A stretch of 64,000 nucleotides of DNA from AP-15 sp963774345 (GTDB taxonomy: Bacteria > Pseudomonadota > Alphaproteobacteria > ATCC43930 > CGMCC-115725): the NCBI GenBank assembly GCA_963774345.1, contig CAVZFB010000054.1, forward strand, positions 62,001 to 126,000, read 5' to 3'. The notes beneath the pieces are model-generated. The model searched no databases and was not told the DNA's origin. It saw only the letters and a program-made list of their open reading frames with translations. A program made the position numbers and the translations under genes. Positions 1 to 8,610 of this stretch are shown here, piece by piece (within the stretch, counting starts at the first letter, position 1; every line of letters starts with the position of its first letter).

Positions 1-185
1 GCGTTGCGCTGGTCCATCGTGATGCAGCGGAAATCGTTCCTGAGAGCCTCCGGCGCGTTGAACACGGCGGTCGGCCAATTGCTGACCCGCGAGTTCAAGC
101 CCCCGCCGGGGGTGACCAACAACGGAAAGCCGGAGCCGGCCTCCTCGTAGCGGATGCGGACATCGCCTTTTTGATAGAACGGCAT
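1..185 (-). CDS. alpha/beta hydrolase, N-terminal part (runs off window edge)
   Basis: Only the first 61 codons are present; the rest lies left of the window. The start ATG (183-185) is preceded by AGGAGAA. The deduced N-terminus (MPFYQKGDVRIRYEEAG, then the strand and PGGG oxyanion-type loop) is almost identical to the complete hydrolase at 532-1293. The two are therefore a tandem duplication separated by one small gene. Function is taken from that neighbour: a dienelactone-hydrolase-like alpha/beta hydrolase of unknown substrate. Divergence begins after about residue 37, where the copies read WPTAVFNAPEALRN and WTTAVINAMEEFKN. Confidence 0.75.
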   Translation of the reverse strand, partial: MPFYQKGDVRIRYEEAGSGFPLLVTPGGGLNSRVSNWPTAVFNAPEALRNDFRCITMDQRN

Positions 186-229
186 GGCATTTTCTCCTGG
201 TCCGGTGTGGTGCTTACACGTATCGGCAA

Positions 230-517
230 TTAGTTGTTGGTGCTCACATTTCGAGCGACACAGTATTTGACAATGCACTCGGGACGGTCGGCCGTTGCTA
301 CGCTCCGCCACTCAAGCACCGTCGCCCCGGCTGCGCAATAGGAGGCATTAGCCACAACGAAGTCCCCGAAGGTAGCTTGGCTGATAAAGACGAAGCCCCG
401 TGCTGCGATCAGACCCTGAAGATCAGCGCAGGTGTAGGTGCGGGAATTTATTCCGGCGGCCAGCGTAGACGAACTGAGAGCCATTGCGCCCAGGATAAAA
501 ATAAGCCGCCCTGTCAT
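230..517 (-). CDS. small secreted protein with four cysteines, function unknown
   Basis: A 95-residue protein. The N-terminus (MTGRLIFILGAMALSSSTLAAG) is a good Sec signal peptide with a likely AxA-type cut near residue 21. The mature part has four Cys, in YTCADL, SYCAAG, PECIV and KYCV, which suggests two disulfide bonds in the periplasm or outside the cell. I recognise it as resembling small uncharacterised secreted proteins of rhizobia and relatives, but no activity is known to me. It lies between the two duplicated alpha/beta hydrolase genes on the same strand. Confidence 0.6.
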   Translation of the reverse strand: MTGRLIFILGAMALSSSTLAAGINSRTYTCADLQGLIAARGFVFISQATFGDFVVANASYCAAGATVLEWRSVATADRPECIVKYCVARNVSTNN

Positions 518-531
518 ATGGGAAGCCCATT

Positions 532-1293
532 TTATTGGGCGGCGGCGCGCATCGGCACGTGCGCCTTTAGGAAGCTGCGCACGCGGTTGATCGTGCGTTG
601 CCTAAGGTCCTCCGGTTCCTTCCACGGGTACACCGTGATCTCGGCGTTCGGCGCCAGCGACGCCACGTCGATCGAGGTCTGCAGTGGATGCCCTGCTACG
701 TCATCCGGCAGCACCAGCATCGGCGTGCGGCAATTCCTGATGAAGTCACGCGACACGCTGTACAGGAAATCGGGCTGCACGGCGTACAAGTTATGTAGGT
801 ATTTCTCGATCGTGTCCGCTGACACATCGGGACGCCGCTTCGTGAAGTCGGGCACCCAGTTCTCCGTGCTATGCCGGTACATAACGGTCGGGTTTTCCGG
901 CCGATGGCCGACGCTCTGGCAGAACACCGCGGCGACGACGCGGTTGGGCGCCCGCTGCATCAGCTTCCCGGCGAAGCAGCCGCCGATGCAGTAGCCCATG
1001 TAAAAGAATTCGCGGATCCCGAGATGGTCCATCAGCCCGAGCTGGTCGTCGGCGAACGCGTCCCACGGGTTATCCACCGGCACCGGCCCCGTCGACTCGC
1101 CAACATTGGCATTGCGCTGGTCCATCGTGATGCAGCGGAAGTCGTTCTTGAACTCTTCCATCGCGTTGATCACCGCGGTCGTCCAGTTGCTGACCCGCGA
1201 ATTGAGGCCGCCGCCGGGGGTGACCAACAGCGGGAAGCCGGAGCCGGCCTCCTCGTAGCGGATGCGGACGTCGCCCTTTTGGTAAAATGGCAT
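532..1293 (-). CDS. alpha/beta hydrolase with a cysteine nucleophile elbow
   Basis: Complete 253-residue single-domain alpha/beta hydrolase. The oxyanion region is PGGG near residue 27. The nucleophile elbow is GYCIGG with Cys at about residue 102, so a cysteine takes the place of the usual serine, as in dienelactone hydrolases. An acid candidate lies in LVLPDD near residue 205. I see no obvious catalytic histidine after the last strand; the conserved-looking segment there is YPWKEPED. The start ATG follows an AGGAGAA-like site. It sits downstream of the GMC oxidoreductase on the same strand and probably shares its transcript. The substrate is not recognisable. Confidence 0.8.
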   Translation of the reverse strand: MPFYQKGDVRIRYEEAGSGFPLLVTPGGGLNSRVSNWTTAVINAMEEFKNDFRCITMDQRNANVGESTGPVPVDNPWDAFADDQLGLMDHLGIREFFYMGYCIGGCFAGKLMQRAPNRVVAAVFCQSVGHRPENPTVMYRHSTENWVPDFTKRRPDVSADTIEKYLHNLYAVQPDFLYSVSRDFIRNCRTPMLVLPDDVAGHPLQTSIDVASLAPNAEITVYPWKEPEDLRQRTINRVRSFLKAHVPMRAAAQ

Positions 1294-1440
1294 GGGTGCT
1301 TCTCCTTGCTAGTGTGGCCTCAACTACGCCGGCATCTCTTCCAGCCCCGTGCGCAGCTAGCGATTCTTGGCCGAAACCCGGAGGCTTTTCGGTTCTAACG
1401 GCGTGGTACGGAATTGACGGATCCACTCCGGCTGCCCGCG

Positions 1441-3054
1441 CTACGCCGCCAATCTTTGGCGCGCCGCGCCTCTTATCATGACCGCCCCTTTTTCGGCGAT
1501 CATGATCGTCGGCGCGTTCGTGTTGGTCGAGGTGACCGCCGGCATTACCGAGGCGTCGATGACCCGCAATCCTTCAAGACCGTGCACGCGCAACTCGCTG
1601 TCGACGACGCTCATCGGGTGCGAGCCCATCATGCAGGTACAGCTGGCGTGATAGCATGTGCTGCCGTTGCGCCGCGCGTAATCGAGCAACTCGTCATCGG
1701 TCTGGACATGGAGGCCGGGCAGGCTCTCTTCCCGAACAAACTGCTTTAGCGCGGGTGCGGCGAAAATCCGCCGCGCAAATCGCAAACCGCCGATGATGGC
1801 GCGCCGGTCGGCTTCTTCCGATAGGTAACGCGGGTTGATCGCCGGCATGTCGCCGGGCCGGTTCGACTTGGCCTCGACAAAGCCGCGCGACAAGGGCCGC
1901 ATTTGCCATGCGCCGGCGCTGAGGCCGGGTGTGTCATCGAGTTGGCCCATCTGGCCGTCCTTGAAGCTGCCCGGCGCGAACGTGCATTGCATATCGGGCG
2001 TCGCCGACTCCTCCAGCACCTTGGCCGAGGCGGCGACGATCGAGGGGCTGTAGCTCAGCATCCCTTTGCCGGCGATCAGCCAGCGCATGAACTCGGCGGC
2101 GAACGGCAGGCCGCGCTGCCGCTCATTGGCGGTCTGGGCGCCGACGACCGGATAGGAGACGCGCGCGACATAGTGGTCCTGCATGTTCTTGCCGACGCCG
2201 CGCAATTCATGCGCGACGGGTACGCCGATCTTGGCCAGATGCTCGGGATCGCCGACGCCCGAGAGCTGCAGGATGTGCGGCGAGCCGACGGCGCCCGCCG
2301 ACAGGATCACCTCACGCCCGGCTTCGGCCCGCTCGACGACTCCATTGCGCGAGAATTCGATGCCCGAGGCGCGCTTTCCGTCGAACAGGACGCGATGCAC
2401 CAGCGCGTTGGTCACGAGTTCGAGGTTCGGCCTCTTCAGTGCCGGCCGCAAATAGGTGCGCGCGGTGCTGGCGCGGCGGCGCCCGCCGCGGGTCTGCTGG
2501 CACCAGCCGATACAGTCGCTGTGACCAGGGGGTAGGTCGTTCAAATCCTCACGGTATTCGAGCCCGATCTCCTTGCCGGCCTCGATCACCGTCGCACAGA
2601 TCGCCGGCCGGTCGGTCTTCGAGGTGTAGAGAGGTCCGTCCTTGCCGCGCACCGCGTTGCCTTCGCCCTCCCAGCGCTCGGCTTGACGGAAATAGGGCAG
2701 GCAATCGTCCCACGACCAGCCGCGATTGCCGAGCTGCGCCCAGTGGTCGTAATCCTCGGGCTGGCCGCGGATGTAGATCATCCCGTTGATCGAGGAAGAA
2801 CCGCCGATCACCCGGCCGCGCGTGTAGACGATGGCGCGGCCGTTGATCCCGGGATCGGGCTCGGACCGAAACTTCCAGGTCAAGGTATCGTGGTCGAGCA
2901 TCTTCATAAAGCCGGCCGGGACGTGAATCAGCGGGTTCCAGTCCTGCCCGCCCGCCTCGATCAACAATACTTTCGTACCGGGATCCTCGGTCAGCCGATT
3001 GGCCAGCACGCACCCGGCCGAGCCCGCTCCGACGATGATGTAATCAGCCTGCAT
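1441..3054 (-). CDS. GMC-family FAD-dependent alcohol/choline dehydrogenase
   Basis: A 537-residue flavoprotein of the glucose-methanol-choline oxidoreductase family. The Rossmann dinucleotide motif GAGSAGCVLANRL lies at residues 8-20. The GMC signature region follows around residues 80-100 (GRVIGGSSSINGM), and a second GMC signature near 255 (AGAVGSPHILQLSG). The C-terminus has the family active-site His region (CYHASCTCMMG) and a late conserved Asn-rich segment (TSTNTNAPTIMIAEK). Family members oxidise alcohols to aldehydes with FAD. The start is preceded by GGAG eight bases upstream. It lies in a minus-strand run with Fe-ADH and SDR genes, which points to catabolism of an alcohol-bearing compound. 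Confidence 0.9.
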   Translation of the reverse strand: MQADYIIVGAGSAGCVLANRLTEDPGTKVLLIEAGGQDWNPLIHVPAGFMKMLDHDTLTWKFRSEPDPGINGRAIVYTRGRVIGGSSSINGMIYIRGQPEDYDHWAQLGNRGWSWDDCLPYFRQAERWEGEGNAVRGKDGPLYTSKTDRPAICATVIEAGKEIGLEYREDLNDLPPGHSDCIGWCQQTRGGRRRASTARTYLRPALKRPNLELVTNALVHRVLFDGKRASGIEFSRNGVVERAEAGREVILSAGAVGSPHILQLSGVGDPEHLAKIGVPVAHELRGVGKNMQDHYVARVSYPVVGAQTANERQRGLPFAAEFMRWLIAGKGMLSYSPSIVAASAKVLEESATPDMQCTFAPGSFKDGQMGQLDDTPGLSAGAWQMRPLSRGFVEAKSNRPGDMPAINPRYLSEEADRRAIIGGLRFARRIFAAPALKQFVREESLPGLHVQTDDELLDYARRNGSTCYHASCTCMMGSHPMSVVDSELRVHGLEGLRVIDASVMPAVTSTNTNAPTIMIAEKGAVMIRGAARQRLAA

Positions 3055-3208
3055 GCGTTACGCTCCCCGGCCCCTGGTTAGACCCCCGCCAGACGGCTTA
3101 TTCGCGTGCCTACCCTAGCACATCGTGGCCGCACCGAAAGATCGCCTGAGGGGCCACCGGCACAGGGACGGACAAGCTATTCTGGCGGAAGACGGCGTAC
3201 CCGGCGCA

Positions 3209-3961
3209 TCAATGAAAGTAGCGTCCTGAGTCGATGACCATCGTCTGGCCGGTCATGGTCTCGGTGCGGCACATCGTAACCACCATATCGGCGCAGTCGT
3301 CCTTGTGGGCCGGCTTTTTCAGCAGCGACGTGGCCGACGAGTTCTGGATCTGCTCGGCCCGCAGATTAGCCGTCGCGCGCGTGCCCTCCAGCAGGCCCGG
3401 CGCCACGCAATTGACCAGCGTCTCCGGTGCTAAGGCCACTGCCATGCACCGCGTCAGATGGATCAGCCCCGCCTTCGACACCGCATAGGCGATCGACGAA
3501 CCGGTTGGCCCCACCCCAGCCACGGACGAGATGTTGACGATGCGGCCGCGGCCTTGCGCCTTCATAACCGGCGCCACCGCCTTCATGAGACGCATCGGCC
3601 CGGTTAAATTGACGGCGATGATCTGGTCCCAAACCTCCATCGTAAGATTGTCGAGGTCGTCGAACGGGATCGCCTTGTTGTAGGCGGCGTCGTTGACGAG
3701 AATGTCGAGCCGGCCGAAGCGCCGGGTCACGTCATCGACCACCCCCTCCACGGCCGCGGCGTCGGTGACGTCGCAAGCGAACGCCGCGGCGTTGATCTGG
3801 TACCGAGTGGTCAGCTCTCGGGCGACGCCCGCGGCCTGGTCGCGGCTTTGCGCACACATGACGGCGACATGCACACCCTCCTTGGCCAGCGCGTGGCAGA
3901 TACGCTGGCCAAGCCCGCCATTGCCACCCGTCACCAGGGCAACCGCGCCGTTGAGGTCCAT
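3209..3961 (-). CDS. short-chain dehydrogenase/reductase (SDR)
   Basis: A 250-residue classical SDR. It has the NAD(P) motif TGGNGGLG near residue 10, an N-D-A version of the NNAG motif (ILVNDAAYN), catalytic Ser in NISSVAG, and YAVSKAG carrying Tyr and Lys. I chose ATG at 3961 because AGGAGAG lies eight bases upstream; the longer open frame to 4117 adds a low-complexity tail without a ribosome binding site. It sits 139 bases downstream of the Fe-ADH gene on the same strand and is probably co-transcribed with it. Confidence 0.88.
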   Translation of the reverse strand: MDLNGAVALVTGGNGGLGQRICHALAKEGVHVAVMCAQSRDQAAGVARELTTRYQINAAAFACDVTDAAAVEGVVDDVTRRFGRLDILVNDAAYNKAIPFDDLDNLTMEVWDQIIAVNLTGPMRLMKAVAPVMKAQGRGRIVNISSVAGVGPTGSSIAYAVSKAGLIHLTRCMAVALAPETLVNCVAPGLLEGTRATANLRAEQIQNSSATSLLKKPAHKDDCADMVVTMCRTETMTGQTMVIDSGRYFH

Positions 3962-4100
3962 CAGCTCTCTCCTGCATGCGGGTGCGCAATTGTCTCGCAG
4001 CGCGTCCCGGTGTCCGCGGACATTCTGTGTTGGCCAGCCGCCGGGCGGGCAAGCTATTGACCGCGCCTGAGCGCCAAGGCAACCCGGCTGGTCCGGTCGG

Positions 4101-5270
4101 CTACCAGGCGGCATCAATCAGGGTGCGGATCACCGCCGGCCCGTCGATCTTGCGCGGATTGGTATGGATACAGCGGTCGTGCATCGAATTCTCGGCGATC
4201 AGGTCGAGCTGGTCCTCTCTGACCCCGACATCGCGCAACCGGGTCGGCAGACCGAGCCCGGCAATCAATCCCGAAACCGCGTCGGCTGCCATCGTGTCCG
4301 GTTGCCCGAGAGCGTCGCTGACCCGCGCCTGCTTGTCCGCGTTCACCATATGGTTGAAGCGCAATACATGGGGCAGCATCACGCACGAGGTGTAGCCGTG
4401 CGGCACGCCGGCGGTGCCGCCTAAAACATGCCCGATGCCGTGGCTGGCACCCTTGCTTACCCCGGTTTGCGAGCCGACCATCGACATCCATGCGCCGATC
4501 TGGCAGTCGAGCCGAGCGTCAAGATCGGCGGAGTTGGCTTTGACCGCCGCCAAACCCTTGCCCAGCAGCCGCAGCGCATGAAACGCCGCGCCCTCGGAGA
4601 TCGGCTGGGCGTTGACCGAGCAGATGTCCTCGACAGCGTGGTCCACGGCCCGGATGCCAGTCGACAAAAACAGCCATTCGGGTGTCGGCATCGCCGCTCG
4701 CGGATCAAGAATGACAGTGCGCGGGATCATCAAGGGATGGCTGAAGCTCTCCTTGACGTGGTGCCGAGTGTCGGTGCAGCCGGCGCCGGCAGAGAACTCG
4801 CCCGCCGACAACGTTGTCGGGATGGCGATCATGCGCACCCCAGGCGGCTTGACCTCGGGCCGCCGCGCCGTGCCGTCGGCAGCGATCGTAGCGCGGTAAT
4901 CGTCGAGCTGCTCGGGCGCGGTCACCTCGTTGCCGAGACACAGGCCCACCATTTTCGCCGCATCGGTGACCGAGCCGCCGCCAATCGTGACGATAAGATC
5001 GGCGTCGGCTTCGCGTGCCAGATTGGCCGCGGCGACGACATCGCCGCGCGGGGTATGGGCCCCGATCTTCGCGCAAACGCCGGCAAAGCGGTTGCCGAGC
5101 ATCTGCCGCAACCGGTCGACATAATCGGTCTCACGCGCTAAGGTGCCGCTCGCCAGCACAAAGACGGCGCGGGCGTCGAGCCGGTCGACCTCCTGCGCCA
5201 ACGCCTCGGTGTAGGCTTTCCCGAAGACGACGCTTTCCATTGCCGGAAATCGGTAGGCTCCGCTGAGCAT
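4101..5270 (-). CDS. iron-containing alcohol dehydrogenase family protein
   Basis: A 389-residue group III (iron-activated) alcohol dehydrogenase-like protein. It shows the nucleotide-binding GGGS motif (TIGGGSVTDAAK) near residue 105, and metal-ligand candidates in the segments GIRAVDHAVED and ASHGIGHVLGG. Family members include alcohol dehydrogenases and maleylacetate reductases, and the sequence alone does not separate them. The start at 5270 has a strong GGGAGGAA site; a longer frame to 5336 lacks one. It is first in the minus-strand catabolic run, so a promoter probably lies in 5271-5432, between it and the divergent deacetylase gene. Confidence 0.85.
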   Translation of the reverse strand: MLSGAYRFPAMESVVFGKAYTEALAQEVDRLDARAVFVLASGTLARETDYVDRLRQMLGNRFAGVCAKIGAHTPRGDVVAAANLAREADADLIVTIGGGSVTDAAKMVGLCLGNEVTAPEQLDDYRATIAADGTARRPEVKPPGVRMIAIPTTLSAGEFSAGAGCTDTRHHVKESFSHPLMIPRTVILDPRAAMPTPEWLFLSTGIRAVDHAVEDICSVNAQPISEGAAFHALRLLGKGLAAVKANSADLDARLDCQIGAWMSMVGSQTGVSKGASHGIGHVLGGTAGVPHGYTSCVMLPHVLRFNHMVNADKQARVSDALGQPDTMAADAVSGLIAGLGLPTRLRDVGVREDQLDLIAENSMHDRCIHTNPRKIDGPAVIRTLIDAAW

Positions 5271-5432
5271 CGAATTCCTCCCAAATCGGGGCGCCGGTCT
5301 TCCCTGAGCAGCAGTGAGTCCCATCACGCGCCCCATTGCCGGGACCGCAACGTCGTCGCTGCCCAGGCCAATGCTGAATTATACCGCGAAACCTGATATT
5401 TGTATCGTCTGTGGCCGTGAGGACTGCCCATT

Positions 5433-6449
5433 GTGACGAGCGGGCATCAGAGACTCGTGAAGACCAAAGTCGTGTTGACAGTTGACACTGAACCGTCGAT
5501 CGCCGGGGCGTTTCGGGAAAACGAAGTCAATACGCCGCTGATCCACGAACCGGTGGCGGGCGTGGTCGACGGGAAGAGCGAAGCGCTGGGCTTTCTCGTC
5601 GAGACGCTGAGCGGGCATGGGTTGGTTGCGACCTTTTTCGTCGAGACTGTCCATACGCGTTACTTTCCCGACATGGTGATGGGCGGCTACGTCGACCGCC
5701 TGCTGCGCGCAGGCCAGGACGTGCAATTGCATTTGCACCCTTGCTGGCTGTCGTTTGAGGACGGCAAGTTCGACCGCTTCAACCTGGCCACCGACCATTG
5801 TCACGAGCTGGAAACCGGGCATCTGGTGACGCTGATCGGCGAAGGTGCCGATCAAATCGCCGCCTGGACCGGGGTACGGCCGAGCGGCATGCGCTCGGGC
5901 AACTTTTCCACTGCGCTATCGGTGTTCGAGGCGATGAGCCAGGCAGGCCTGCGCCATGCATCCAACATCTGCCTCGGGGTCCATCGCCCGCCGGAGGCGG
6001 AGCTGGCGGTGACCGGTGGTGTTCATGACTTTGCCGGCATCCGAGAACTGCCGGTAACCTGCTTTGTCGATGTCGGCCCGGTAGGGCGCCGACGCCTGCG
6101 CCCGATGCAAGTCACCGCATTGACGGCGCGCGAGCAAATCAGCCTGCTCAATGCGGCGCATGAGTGTGAAAATCCCGTCGTGGTGATCGTCACCCATCCG
6201 TTCGAGTTTATCAAAAACCGGGATTTCCGCTACACCAACCTCCGGCCCAACCGGATCATCCAGGACCGTTTTCGACGCTTGTGCGCGTTCCTAGCCGAAA
6301 ACACCGACCGGTTCGAGGTCGTGCCGCTCGCTGTTGCCGCGGATACGATAAACAATGGTCGGGTGTGGACCGAACTGACCGGGAATGCGTTTAACTCGAT
6401 CGTTCGCGCGGTCAGCAACGTGGTTAACGATCATCTGGGCTTCATCTAA
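5433..6449 (+). CDS. polysaccharide deacetylase-like (NodB-fold) protein
   Basis: A 338-residue protein with a GTG start. The N-terminal strand carries DTE (residues 18-20), the position of the catalytic and metal Asp in carbohydrate esterase family 4. A HLHPCW segment near residue 100 supplies the expected metal histidines. HPFEF near 250 may be the late His motif. No signal peptide is seen, so a cytoplasmic or unusual substrate is possible. It is the first gene of a compact three-gene cassette: six bases separate it from the phosphatase, which overlaps the ATP-grasp gene. A relic resembling its C-terminus follows the cassette. Substrate unknown. Confidence 0.8.
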   Translation: MTSGHQRLVKTKVVLTVDTEPSIAGAFRENEVNTPLIHEPVAGVVDGKSEALGFLVETLSGHGLVATFFVETVHTRYFPDMVMGGYVDRLLRAGQDVQLHLHPCWLSFEDGKFDRFNLATDHCHELETGHLVTLIGEGADQIAAWTGVRPSGMRSGNFSTALSVFEAMSQAGLRHASNICLGVHRPPEAELAVTGGVHDFAGIRELPVTCFVDVGPVGRRRLRPMQVTALTAREQISLLNAAHECENPVVVIVTHPFEFIKNRDFRYTNLRPNRIIQDRFRRLCAFLAENTDRFEVVPLAVAADTINNGRVWTELTGNAFNSIVRAVSNVVNDHLGFI

Positions 6450-6455
6450 TGTAGA

Positions 6456-7151
6456 ATGGATGCCGCGATCGGCCGCCGCTTTGCGGGCACGACGATGGGC
6501 GGGGTAGTTGGGATCGTGTCCAGACGCTTTATTTCGGCCGTACAGGAGCATCCGCCGCTATCCGTACCCGTTGGGGGCGGGGATCCCGCCGGGGTATGCG
6601 CCCGCTTTGGCAGCTACCGCGGCCTCTTCCGCCTGCTGCTCTCACACTTTGAAAACGGCATCGGCGGCTACCGTCGCCTCAAGAAAATCCGCTGGGACAG
6701 GGTGGAACGCGTCGTTTTCGTATGCCACGGCAACATCTGCCGCAGTCCGTATGCAGAGCGGCGCGCCGCGACCTACGGTTTGCCCACGGCATCCTTTGGT
6801 CTATCAGCGGACACCGGAGCGCCAGCCGACCCGGGTGCGCTCGGTGTTGCGGCACGACGAGCAATCGATCTTGCGGAGCATCGCGCCTGTGCGGCCGAGG
6901 ATTTCGAATTTCACAGCGGTGACCTGCTGACCGTCATGGAGCCACGGCAAGCACGCGCGATGGCGCGATGTCTGCCGACGGTGCCCTGCCAAGTGACCTT
7001 GCTTGGCCTGTGGAGCCGGCCTCGTCGCCCGCACATTCACGACCCGCACCGTTTGTGCGAAGCATATTGGGAGCAGTGCTTCGATGTCATCGATTCCGCT
7101 GTGCGGGACATTGCCGAGCGGACGCGTCTGAGTCCGCTAGATGGGAAATAG
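6456..7151 (+). CDS. low-molecular-weight protein-tyrosine-phosphatase-like protein with N-terminal extension
   Basis: A 231-residue protein. The phosphatase loop C-x5-R is Cys90 to Arg96 (VCHGNICRSPYAE). The general-acid Asp is plausibly in IHDPHRL near residue 193. In ordinary family members the P-loop cysteine lies about a dozen residues from the N-terminus; here about 78 residues precede it, partly basic and hydrophobic (RGLFRLLLSHF). Known relatives dephosphorylate bacterial tyrosine kinases that control exopolysaccharide, or act on arsenate. Context with a deacetylase and an ATP-grasp enzyme favours an envelope-polymer role, by inference. The start has only a weak ribosome binding site, so translation may be coupled to the upstream gene. 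Confidence 0.8.
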   Translation: MDAAIGRRFAGTTMGGVVGIVSRRFISAVQEHPPLSVPVGGGDPAGVCARFGSYRGLFRLLLSHFENGIGGYRRLKKIRWDRVERVVFVCHGNICRSPYAERRAATYGLPTASFGLSADTGAPADPGALGVAARRAIDLAEHRACAAEDFEFHSGDLLTVMEPRQARAMARCLPTVPCQVTLLGLWSRPRRPHIHDPHRLCEAYWEQCFDVIDSAVRDIAERTRLSPLDGK

Positions 7152-8445
7152 GACCGCGCACCCGCCGGCTATCCTGCTGGGCGCGGATACGCCGATCGGC
7201 CTCACGATTATTCGCGATTTAGGGGAGCACGGGGTTCCGGTCCATGCCATCGCGCGGTCTCGCAAGGGCATCGGCCTCTATTCCAGATGGACGACCGACG
7301 GTTATTTGCGCCCGCCTGACGACGATGCGACGCTTGAGCTTCTGAACCGAATCGCGGCACAGCAGGGCGCTCGTTATCTGCTGGCGGTCTCCGAGGGAGA
7401 CCTTCTCTTTATACGCGCCGCCGCCGATCGAGGTCGACTGGTTGGCCTGCAGGCATTGGTGCCGCAGGCGGCGCAACTCGCGATCGTGGGCGACAAGGCC
7501 GCGACCTACGCCGTCGCCCGAGAGGTCGGCGTGCCGGTGCCCGCGACCTGGCAGCCGCCGGATGGTACGGTTGCCGATCAATCACCTGAAGAGCTGACCT
7601 TTCCGTGCGTTCTCAAATGGAGCAATCCTGAAACCGTCGGTCAAGAGCTGTCCGGTCATGGCCTCGAATTGCTCAAGTCCGAGTATTGCTACGACCGTGC
7701 GGAGCTGGTCCGCGCGCTTGCGCGCTACGCGCCTTACGGCCACTATCCGTTGGTCCAGGCGTTCTGCCCGGGCAGCGGCCTCGGTCACATGATTTTTCTC
7801 GATCGCGGGGAGGCGCTGTTGCGCCTGCAGCACCGCCGTATCTCCGAATGGCCCCCGGAAGGCGGAACATCGACGGTCTGCGAAAGCCTGCCGCTCTCGA
7901 TCAATGCCGAGCTGTTGGCTAAATCGGAGGCGCTGCTGCGGCGGATGGGCTGGCAGGGGGCCGCCATGGTCGAATATCGCCTTGAGCCGCGCACAGGGCA
8001 AGCAGCCCTGATGGAGGTCAACGGGCGCTTCTGGGGCAGCTTGCCCCTCGCCTACCATGCCGGCGTGCCTTTCGCATGGTACACCTATGCCGTCCTCGGC
8101 CTCGGCGTGAGACCCGATCCGCCCCCCTACCGCGCCGGTGTCAGGTGCCGATACATGATACCGGAGACGCGGCGCCTCTTAACCCTGATGCACCAACGCG
8201 GCCGCACGCAAAATCGGGCGCTCTCGTTCTCTGTGGTCGGCGAGGTGATCGAGTACGTCCGTCAATTCTTCAGCCCGAGCAGCCGATATTTCGTGTTCAC
8301 CTTTCGCGACCCAAGACCGTTCTTCGCGGATATGTGCTTCGCGGTCCGCAATGCGATACGCCGCATCGCGATGCTCTGGCGCGGGTCCGACGGCGGCCAG
8401 CGCAACCAACCCGCCGCGGCACCTGATGGTTCCGAACCGAGCTAA
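7141..8445 (+). CDS. ATP-grasp superfamily ligase-like protein
   Basis: A 434-residue protein. The N-terminal pre-ATP-grasp domain begins LLGADTPIG. The ATP-grasp core follows: the Lys of PCVLKWSNPE near residue 160, and the metal-binding end MEVNGRFWGSLPLA near 290. Such enzymes make an acyl phosphate from a carboxylate and ligate it to an amine or thiol. The substrate is not recognisable. The C-terminal 90 residues are basic with hydrophobic stretches and may contact membrane. The start overlaps the upstream phosphatase by 11 bases, implying translational coupling. Confidence 0.82.
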   Translation: MGNRTAHPPAILLGADTPIGLTIIRDLGEHGVPVHAIARSRKGIGLYSRWTTDGYLRPPDDDATLELLNRIAAQQGARYLLAVSEGDLLFIRAAADRGRLVGLQALVPQAAQLAIVGDKAATYAVAREVGVPVPATWQPPDGTVADQSPEELTFPCVLKWSNPETVGQELSGHGLELLKSEYCYDRAELVRALARYAPYGHYPLVQAFCPGSGLGHMIFLDRGEALLRLQHRRISEWPPEGGTSTVCESLPLSINAELLAKSEALLRRMGWQGAAMVEYRLEPRTGQAALMEVNGRFWGSLPLAYHAGVPFAWYTYAVLGLGVRPDPPPYRAGVRCRYMIPETRRLLTLMHQRGRTQNRALSFSVVGEVIEYVRQFFSPSSRYFVFTFRDPRPFFADMCFAVRNAIRRIAMLWRGSDGGQRNQPAAAPDGSEPS

Positions 8446-8487
8446 TCGGGAACCCGTTCAACTCGCTCCTCACCAACGTGGTCAACA
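8436..8487 (+). pseudogene. relic of a deacetylase C-terminus
   Basis: Read in the frame beginning GAG at 8439, the DNA encodes ELIGNPFNSLL-TNVVN. This matches the C-terminal ELTGNAFNSIVRAVSNVVN of the deacetylase at 5433-6449 at both DNA and protein level. It overlaps the end of the ATP-grasp gene in another frame and then decays. It looks like the remnant of a second, deleted deacetylase gene downstream of the cassette. Confidence 0.5.
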
Positions 8488-8525
8488 GAGCGGGGCGGAC
8501 CTGCAACTCGCCCAAACGCACGTCA

Positions 8526-8544
8526 GCGCGGGCTTGGCCCGCGC
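8526..8544. terminator. GC-rich hairpin between convergent genes
   Basis: A perfect 8-bp stem (GCGCGGGC / GCCCGCGC) with a TTG loop lies between the convergent ATP-grasp and VOC genes. There is no U-tract on either side, so a classical intrinsic terminator is uncertain. Confidence 0.3.
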
Positions 8545-8610
8545 ATCCGCATCCTTCCTGCAATTCGGGGAGTGGCCGAAACGAACCCAGTAAGCACCCG
8601 ATCTCGGCAA

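Noticed and set aside
1903..2535. Long open frame opposite the GMC gene
   Set aside because: Typical high-GC antisense shadow; the GMC protein explains the region fully.
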